DNA of 64,000 nt. Origin: an uncultured Clostridia bacterium (GTDB lineage: Bacteria > Bacillota > Clostridia > Oscillospirales > Acutalibacteraceae). The notes below the pieces were generated by a model. It searched no databases. It had not been told where the DNA came from and saw only the letters and a program-made list of their open reading frames with translations. The position numbers and the translations under genes are program-made. The DNA is taken from contig CANRMX010000001.1 in assembly GCA_947631855.1 (NCBI GenBank), positions 62,001 through 126,000 on the forward strand. The letters run 5' to 3'. This document shows, piece by piece, positions 9,786-16,392 of this stretch; the stretch's first letter is position 1, and the number at the start of each line of letters is the position of its first letter.

Positions 9786-9805
9786 ACTGAAAGGGGGACT
9801 GCGCA

Positions 9806-10141
9806 GTGGAAGAAACACCCATTCGACTGGGGCCTTTGGCGCTGCTGCTGACGGTGGTCAGCATCTGCCTTTCCGTGTTGGCGATCCTCACCTTCACCAC
9901 GGCCTGGGCGGATCACGCCCTGGCAGAGCAGTATGGGGAGACCGTGCAGACCCGGTATGCGCTGGAGCAGCAGGGGCAGCGCTTCCTGGCGGAGGCTGCG
10001 CCCGGTGCGGAGGCGGAATTTGAGCAGGACGGCATGCGGCTCCATGTGGCGCTGGACGACAGCGGCGCGGTGATCCGCTGGACAATGGATCGAGAGTGGA
10101 CGGAAAACAACACCATTGACGGCCTTTGGCCGGGGACATAA
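9806..10141 (+). CDS. small single-TM protein of pilus-like operon
   Basis: N-terminal TM, operon context. Confidence 0.45.
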   Translation: MEETPIRLGPLALLLTVVSICLSVLAILTFTTAWADHALAEQYGETVQTRYALEQQGQRFLAEAAPGAEAEFEQDGMRLHVALDDSGAVIRWTMDREWTENNTIDGLWPGT

Positions 10142-10153
10142 AGGAGGGAGCGC

Positions 10154-11212
10154 GTGGAGATTTTACCGATTTTGGAACAGGCGATCGAAGCGGGCGCATC
10201 GGATATTTTCCTGATCGCCGGCCTGCCGGTGACCTTTAAGTGCCACGGGCGGCAGCAGCGGCAGGGCACGGGGCGGCTGCTGCCGGACGACATCCGGCTG
10301 CTGGCGGATCAAATCTATCAGACCAGCGGCCGCAGCCGGAAGAATCTGGAGCAGAGCACGGACGATGACTTCTCCTTCTCCATCTCCCATTTGGGGCGGT
10401 TCCGGGTCAACGTGTTCCGGCAGCGCGGCTCCTTGGCCGCAGTGATCCGGGTGATCTATTTCAGCCTGCCGGACCCCCAAAAGCTGGGAATTCCCGAGAA
10501 CGTGCTGAACATGGCGGACAACAAGAAGGGGCTGGTGCTGATCACCGGCGCCGCCGGGACGGGAAAATCCACCACCCTGGCCTGTATGATCGACCGCATC
10601 AACCACAGCCGGGATGGGCACATCATCACCATGGAGGACCCCATCGAGTACATCCACCGGCATGAGCGCGCCATCGTGACCCAGCGGGAGATCTCCATCG
10701 ACACGCCGGGCTATCTGGAGGCCCTGCGGTCTGCCCTGCGGGAAAGCCCGGATGTGATCCTGCTGGGCGAGATGCGGGATTTCGATACCATTTCCGCCGC
10801 GCTGACCGCCGCGGAAACGGGCGTACTGCTGCTGAGCACCCTGCACACCAGCAGCGCGGCCAACACCATCAACCGCATTTTGGATGTGTTCCCGGCGAAT
10901 CAACAGCAGCAGGTGAAGATTCAGCTGGCCCAGATCCTGAAAGGCGTGGTGTGCCAGCAGCTGGTCCCAGCGGTGGACGGCACGCAGATACCGGTTTTCG
11001 AGGTGATGCGCTCCACACCGGCCATCCAGAACATGATCCGGGAGGACAAGCTGCACCAGTTGGATTCCGCCATGCAGGCCGGGGCGGCGGACGGCATGTG
11101 TACCATGGATGGAAGCCTCCTGAAGCTCTATCGGGAGGGGAAAATTACAAAGGACACGGCGCTTGTATTCTGTGCCCATTACGACAACATGGCCAAGCGC
11201 CTCAATGGGTAA
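10154..11212 (+). CDS. pilT: type IV pilus twitching motility-type ATPase PilT
   Basis: GTG start after AAGGAGGGAG; GAAGTGKSTTLA, ITMEDPIEYIH, VILLGEMRDFDTISAALTAAETGVLLLSTLHT. Confidence 0.92.
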   Translation: MEILPILEQAIEAGASDIFLIAGLPVTFKCHGRQQRQGTGRLLPDDIRLLADQIYQTSGRSRKNLEQSTDDDFSFSISHLGRFRVNVFRQRGSLAAVIRVIYFSLPDPQKLGIPENVLNMADNKKGLVLITGAAGTGKSTTLACMIDRINHSRDGHIITMEDPIEYIHRHERAIVTQREISIDTPGYLEALRSALRESPDVILLGEMRDFDTISAALTAAETGVLLLSTLHTSSAANTINRILDVFPANQQQQVKIQLAQILKGVVCQQLVPAVDGTQIPVFEVMRSTPAIQNMIREDKLHQLDSAMQAGAADGMCTMDGSLLKLYREGKITKDTALVFCAHYDNMAKRLNG

Positions 11213-11217
11213 GGACG

Positions 11218-12444
11218 ATGGAAAACAGAGAAAATGTATTGGTCGTGGGGATGTTCGACGGATTCTCCCTCACCTGGAACGGCAACACCTTTACCGGCGG
11301 GACGAAATCCGGGCAGACGCAGTTTACGCAGCTGATGCAGTACCTTTTGCACAACCGGGAAAAGGGCGTGAGCCGCGAGCAGCTGGAGCGGTTCCTCTTT
11401 GAGGACCGGGATCTGGAAAATATGCACCACACCCTGCGCACGGTGGTCTATAACGCCAAAAAGAAGCTGCGGGCCGCCGGGCTGCCGGATGTGAACTACA
11501 TCGAGCAGCAGGGCGGGGTCTACTACTGGACGAAGCAGATTCCCGTGCTGGAGGACGCCGTGGAGATGGAATCGCTGTACCGGAAGGTTCGCGGTGAAGG
11601 TACGGCGGATGAAAAGCTGGGCTGGTGCCTGGAGGCGTGCGCCCTGTACACCGGCGAATTCCTGCCGGACCTGGCCGGGACCATGTGGGTGGCCCAGGAG
11701 GCCAAGCGCTACCGCACCATGTTCTGCGCGCTGGTGGAGGAAGCGGTACAGCTGCTGCGGACCCAGGGCGATTTCGACCGCATGGAGGAGCTGGGCCGCT
11801 ACGCCTCGGAGATCAACCCGCTGTCCGACTGGGAAACGGTCACCATGGAGGCGCTGGTCTCCCGGGGCCGGTATGAGGAAGCCCAGCAGCTGTATAACGA
11901 CACGGTGGAGCGGTATTTCCAGGAGGAGGGGCTGCGGCCGTCCCGTCGGTTTATGGAGCTGTTCAACCGGCTGGGCCAGCAGATGGAATATCAATACGCG
12001 GTGCTGGACGACATCCAGGCGGAGCTGGCCGAGGAATCCACGGAGCAGGGCGGATATTATTGCTCCTATCCCGTGTTCCAGGGCATCTACCGCATGGTGG
12101 AGCGCATGATGGAGCGGGGCGGACAATCCGTCTATTTGATGCTCTGCACCGTGGTGGACAGCAAGGGCAATCCCATGAAGGAGGGCCCGCTGCTGGATGA
12201 GCTTTCGGAGCGGCTGGGCAAGGCGATCAGCAGCTCGGTGCGGCGTTCGGATGCCGTCAACCGTTTCGGAAAGGGGCAATATCTGGTGCTGCTGGTCAAC
12301 ACCACCCGGGAGAACTGCGCGGTCGTGCAGAAGCGGATCAATTATCACTTCCTGGTCAGGCGCCAACGCACCGGGGTCCACTACTACGTCAACAGTGTGA
12401 TCTGCACCCCCGGACCGAAGCCTACGCAGGGGGAGAGCGCATGA
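11218..12444 (+). CDS. BTAD-type transcriptional regulator with C-terminal degenerate GGDEF-like domain
   Basis: winged-helix plus BTAD (EACALYTGEFLPDLAGTMWVAQEAKRYR...); C-term RRSDAVNRFGKGQYLVLLVNTT resembles GGDEF with altered signature. Confidence 0.8.
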   Translation: MENRENVLVVGMFDGFSLTWNGNTFTGGTKSGQTQFTQLMQYLLHNREKGVSREQLERFLFEDRDLENMHHTLRTVVYNAKKKLRAAGLPDVNYIEQQGGVYYWTKQIPVLEDAVEMESLYRKVRGEGTADEKLGWCLEACALYTGEFLPDLAGTMWVAQEAKRYRTMFCALVEEAVQLLRTQGDFDRMEELGRYASEINPLSDWETVTMEALVSRGRYEEAQQLYNDTVERYFQEEGLRPSRRFMELFNRLGQQMEYQYAVLDDIQAELAEESTEQGGYYCSYPVFQGIYRMVERMMERGGQSVYLMLCTVVDSKGNPMKEGPLLDELSERLGKAISSSVRRSDAVNRFGKGQYLVLLVNTTRENCAVVQKRINYHFLVRRQRTGVHYYVNSVICTPGPKPTQGESA

Positions 12445-12929
12445 GCAAGACTCAGTGGTACATCGGGACGCCCAACGGAGCGATCCTGTGCATCAATAAA
12501 ATCGAAGGTCCACAATGGCAGGCCCAGCTCTATCACGGGTACAGCCGCGAGCCGATCCAGGTACACAGCGTGGAGGAATTGGTCTTTTCACTGGAAAAGA
12601 TCTATGATTATCTCAATTTCCCCCATGCCACCACGGATGGCCGGATCTTCCAGGGAGAAAAGAAACAGGCACAAAGAACACCGGAAAGGAAGAAAGTTAT
12701 GCAGGACGAAGAACTTCTCAGCAAGCACGGAGACTTGGGGACATTTATCATTCGGGTGCAGCACCGGCAGAACAGCAGCTGGCAGGGGAGAGTCACCTGG
12801 ATGGACCAGGACAAGACGATGTACTTCCGCTCGATCTGGGAGCTGATCAAGCTCGTGGAAAGCGCGCTGGACACCGTCAGCCCCGCCGAAGACGAGAGAA
12901 CGCTCACCTGGACAGACAGCCAGGAGTAA
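12441..12929 (+). CDS. conserved hypothetical protein with two related halves
   Basis: ATGA overlap with regulator; halves both contain WQ-x-...-S-x-x-EL-x4-E-x3-D pattern. Confidence 0.6.
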   Translation: MSKTQWYIGTPNGAILCINKIEGPQWQAQLYHGYSREPIQVHSVEELVFSLEKIYDYLNFPHATTDGRIFQGEKKQAQRTPERKKVMQDEELLSKHGDLGTFIIRVQHRQNSSWQGRVTWMDQDKTMYFRSIWELIKLVESALDTVSPAEDERTLTWTDSQE

Positions 12930-13072
12930 ACGCCGCTGCGCCGGAAAGCTGTTCGGCTTTACAGATTTAACTTCCATGTAAAGCTGTATTGCTTTTCTGC
13001 CCAACCAAAACCAAACGAAAAGATCAATGCACTCCCTCCGCTTGTGGCGGAGAGAGAACAATAATCGAAACC

Positions 13073-13108
13073 AAAGTGGAGCAGCGCACCTGCTCCACTT
13101 TTTCTTTT
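13073..13108 (+). terminator. intrinsic terminator
   Basis: AAAGTGGAGCAG-CGCAC-CTGCTCCACTTTTTCTTTTT. Confidence 0.8.
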
Positions 13109-13142
13109 TGGTGGAAATCAGGGCTGTCCTGCGCAAAAGACC

Positions 13143-13179
13143 AGTGGCCTCCCTCCGCCGCAGGCGGAGGGAGGCCACT
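13143..13179. repeat. perfect 17-bp-arm GC-rich palindrome
   Basis: AGTGGCCTCCCTCCGCC-GCA-GGCGGAGGGAGGCCACT. Confidence 0.85.
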
Positions 13180-13255
13180 AACAGAAGCAGAAGTGTCGGG
13201 CGGCCCTGCTTCGTTTTCTGCGGCGAAAAAATTTTTAAAAAATTTTTGAAACCCC

Positions 13256-13285
13256 TGTAACCTTTTGCCTGTCTGCTCCGTCTAA
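13256..13285 (+). promoter_or_regulatory. ECF-sigma-type promoter
   Basis: TGTAACC at 13256 and CGTCTAA at 13279, 17-bp spacer. Confidence 0.6.
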
Positions 13286-13400
13286 TAAGTAGATAGACTT
13301 TCCACTCCGCCGTCCATGGCGCGTGCCCGCCGGCCAAAGGCAGCTCTCCTGAGGAAGAAACCGAACATAGAAAGGAGGATAAAAAAATGATGCAAATATA

Positions 13401-13429
13401 TTGACTGGATCGTTACAATGGTGTATACT
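13401..13429 (+). promoter_or_regulatory. sigma-A promoter for sugar ABC permease operon
   Basis: TTGACT-17 bp-TATACT. Confidence 0.75.
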
Positions 13430-13471
13430 AAAAAATACTAATCAAATCAAATTGATAAGGAGGCTGATTCT

Positions 13472-14326
13472 ATGCGCAAATCTTACCACGGCTATTTTCT
13501 CATCGCGCCGATCATGCTGGGGTGCGTGATGTTCTACGCTATCCCCTTTGTGATGGTGCTGCGGTACTCGGTGCTGCAGGGCAGCGGGTTCTCGGCGAAC
13601 TTTGTAGGGTTCAGGAATTACATCCACATCTTCGATGAGCCCACCTATTCGCTGTCCATGAAGAACTCCGCCCTGTTCCTGAGCCTGGGCCTGCCGGCCA
13701 TCATGGTGCTGGCGTACCTGGTGGCGCTGATGCTGCAAAAGCAGGCGGGCAAGCACCAGCTGCTCAAGTCGGTGTTCCTGTTCCCGTACATCATGCCGGT
13801 GGCGGGCACGGTGCTGCTGGTGGACCTGATCTTCTCCGAGACGGGCTTGCTCAACGACTTCTTCGCGCTGCTGCACCTGCCGGTGGCGGACTGGCTGGCG
13901 GGGCCGGAGGCGTTCTGGATCGTGATCCTCCTCTACCTGTGGAAGAACACGGGCTACAGCGTGATCCTGCTGCTGGCGGGGCTGGTGACCATCCCGGAGG
14001 ATCAATTTGAAGCGGCGGAGCTGGACGGGGCCTCGGCCTGGCAGAAATTCCGCTACATCACCACGCCGCAGATGTGGTATTCGGTGTTCTTCGCGCTGGT
14101 GTTCTCGGTGATCAACGCTTTCAAGTGCTTCCGGGAGATCTTCCTGATCGGCGGGCAGCACCCCAACGACGACATCTATATGCTCCAGCACTTCGTGAAC
14201 AACAGCTTTGAGAACATGAACTACGGCAATCTGGCGGTGTCCTCGGTGCTGCTTTTGATCGTGATCTTGGTCTTCTTCGGCATCTTCTATGTATTCGTCA
14301 GCAAAAAGGAGGCGTATCGCGGATGA
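13472..14326 (+). CDS. carbohydrate ABC transporter permease (MalF/UgpA family)
   Basis: EAAELDGASAWQKFRYITTPQM EAA loop, 6 TMs. Confidence 0.92.
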   Translation: MRKSYHGYFLIAPIMLGCVMFYAIPFVMVLRYSVLQGSGFSANFVGFRNYIHIFDEPTYSLSMKNSALFLSLGLPAIMVLAYLVALMLQKQAGKHQLLKSVFLFPYIMPVAGTVLLVDLIFSETGLLNDFFALLHLPVADWLAGPEAFWIVILLYLWKNTGYSVILLLAGLVTIPEDQFEAAELDGASAWQKFRYITTPQMWYSVFFALVFSVINAFKCFREIFLIGGQHPNDDIYMLQHFVNNSFENMNYGNLAVSSVLLLIVILVFFGIFYVFVSKKEAYRG

Positions 14327-15096
14327 AAAAGCGCAAAGGGATCTTCGCGGCAGCCTTCGCGATCCTGCTGGTGATCGTGTCGCTGGCGCCGTTCGTATAC
14401 GTATTTTTCCGCAGCTTTATCACGGTGCGGGGGATCGAATTCCAATCCTACTACGATGTGTTCCTGGCCTCGCCGGTGTACCTGTTCCGCTTCTGGAAGA
14501 GCATGGGGATGTGCCTGGCCATCGCGGCGGGGCAGCTGGTGGTGTCGGTGCTGGCGGGCTACGGTTTTGCCAAGTACCACTTCAAGGGCCGGGATACCCT
14601 GTTCTTCCTGCTGATGATCCTGATGGTGCTGCCGGTGCAGGTGACGCTGGTGCCCGATTACATCATGCTCAACACCCTGGGATTATTGGATACCTACGCC
14701 GCGCTGATCCTGCCGTCCATCTTCATCCCGCTGGGGTCGTTCATCCTCACCCAGAGCTTCCGGGCCATCCCGGATTCGGTGGTGGACGCGGCCATGCTGG
14801 ACGGCTGCGGGGTGTTCCGGCAGATCGTGCTGGTGGCCATGCCCATGAGCAAAAGCGGGCTGGTGTGCACGCTGCTGCTGTCCTTCCTGGATGGCTGGAA
14901 CATGGTGGAGCAGCCCATCGCCTACTTGAAGGATTTCGAGCAGTACCCCATTTCGGTGGCGCTGGCCTATGCGCCCCCGGCGGATTCCACCATCCAGCTG
15001 GTGTGCTGTGTGCTGGTGGTGCTGCCGGCGCTGTTCCTGTTCGCGTTCTTCAACCGCGAGCTTGTGGAGGGGATCACCCTGGCGGAGGTGCGATAA
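14323..15096 (+). CDS. carbohydrate ABC transporter permease (MalG/UgpE family)
   Basis: VDAAMLDGCGVFRQIVLVAMPMSKSGL EAA loop; overlaps upstream permease. Confidence 0.92.
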   Translation: MKKRKGIFAAAFAILLVIVSLAPFVYVFFRSFITVRGIEFQSYYDVFLASPVYLFRFWKSMGMCLAIAAGQLVVSVLAGYGFAKYHFKGRDTLFFLLMILMVLPVQVTLVPDYIMLNTLGLLDTYAALILPSIFIPLGSFILTQSFRAIPDSVVDAAMLDGCGVFRQIVLVAMPMSKSGLVCTLLLSFLDGWNMVEQPIAYLKDFEQYPISVALAYAPPADSTIQLVCCVLVVLPALFLFAFFNRELVEGITLAEVR

Positions 15097-15097
15097 T

Positions 15098-16324
15098 ATG
15101 AAGAAAAAAGTATTCTGCGCCATGCTTTTGGTGCTGTGGGTGCTGGTGGTGTGCACGCTGCTGTCCATCCGGGTGGAGGACCTGATGATGCCCCGGGTGA
15201 CGGTGTCCACGCCCAATATGGACGGCAGCCTGCCCTCGGACTGCGTGTTCTCGGACGAGATGGGCATGCACCTGTTCTACACCGTGGAGGGCACCGGCTG
15301 GGAAAGCGGCATCCGGGTGCGGGAAAATCCCAACGGGGTGAGCCTCGACGAGGATGGCACCACGGTACAGGGAGGGTTTGGCAGCTCGTTTATCCGCTAC
15401 GCCTCCAAATTCCCCAAGCTGGGGGAGAAGGTGATGATCGAGCAGACCAACGCCCGGGGCGCGGACACCTGGCTGGTGGTGGCCCAGGAGGAACCGCCGC
15501 TGGTGGAGAAGCTGCCCTTTAACGTGGAACAGCTGGCCAAGGCCGGGAACGATCTGCTCTTTGGGGTGACCCAGGTTTCCCAGACCTATATGGAAAAGGA
15601 GGCCCAAAGCACGCTGTTCGGGCTGCAGGCGGTGGCCTTTAACAGCATTCCGCCGGACGTGCGCGTCTACAGCCTGACCGACATCAACACCTTCATCCGG
15701 CAGCTGCCCCTGCTGTCGGGGCTGCTGGTGCTGCTGATCGTGCCGGTGATCCTGTGGGCCTTCTCCTGCCTGCTGGCAAGGAAAGCCCGCGCCAACCGGC
15801 CGTTCCTGTGGGTGAACGGCGCCCTGGCCGCGGCGATGGTGGTGGGGATGGCCTTCCTGCTCCACGCCATTCAGATCCCGGCCTCCATGATGCCGCTGGA
15901 CCACGTCACCGATTTCAGCCACTACACCCAGGAGCTGGAGGAGGCGTTTGCCGGCCTGCGGGCATTGACGGCCCATCCCCTGGCGGCGGAAGCCCTCACC
16001 TATGCCGGGACCCGGCAGAATCTGGCCGTGGGCGTGCTGCTGATCGGTTTCCTGCTCACCGCCATCGGCCTGACGGTGGAGGCGATCCTGGTGAAGAAGC
16101 GGGCGGTGCGGGCCGAGACGCTGGCCAGACGGGCCGCAAAGCTGCGGGACGCCCGGCAGGAAGAGTTCCAGCGCAGCACTCAGCCGGTGAAGGGCCAGTC
16201 GGTGCTGATGGAGCGGGATCAAACCCGCCCGGAAAGCCCGGCGAGTACGGCTGCCCAGCCTGCCCCGCGCAAGGTAAAAGCCGACGACCGCAAGTATGTG
16301 CCCCGGCACACGAAAGAAAAATAA
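15098..16324 (+). CDS. membrane protein of the ABC operon, periplasmic domain plus TMs
   Basis: ATG at 15098; signal anchor and several TMs; operon context. Confidence 0.55.
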   Translation: MKKKVFCAMLLVLWVLVVCTLLSIRVEDLMMPRVTVSTPNMDGSLPSDCVFSDEMGMHLFYTVEGTGWESGIRVRENPNGVSLDEDGTTVQGGFGSSFIRYASKFPKLGEKVMIEQTNARGADTWLVVAQEEPPLVEKLPFNVEQLAKAGNDLLFGVTQVSQTYMEKEAQSTLFGLQAVAFNSIPPDVRVYSLTDINTFIRQLPLLSGLLVLLIVPVILWAFSCLLARKARANRPFLWVNGALAAAMVVGMAFLLHAIQIPASMMPLDHVTDFSHYTQELEEAFAGLRALTAHPLAAEALTYAGTRQNLAVGVLLIGFLLTAIGLTVEAILVKKRAVRAETLARRAAKLRDARQEEFQRSTQPVKGQSVLMERDQTRPESPASTAAQPAPRKVKADDRKYVPRHTKEK

Positions 16325-16330
16325 GCATCA

Positions 16331-16369
16331 AGCAAACCCCCGCCCTTTTCATCAGGGCGGGGGTTTGCT
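16331..16369. terminator. bidirectional terminator between convergent genes
   Basis: AGCAAACCCCCGCCC...GGGCGGGGGTTTGCT. Confidence 0.85.
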
Positions 16370-16392
16370 GATTTAGGAAGGAGGAAATTGCT

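Noticed and set aside
13387-13404. Annotating MMQIY as a coding gene
   Set aside because: Five codons only; kept as a finding about a truncated or leader ORF rather than a CDS.
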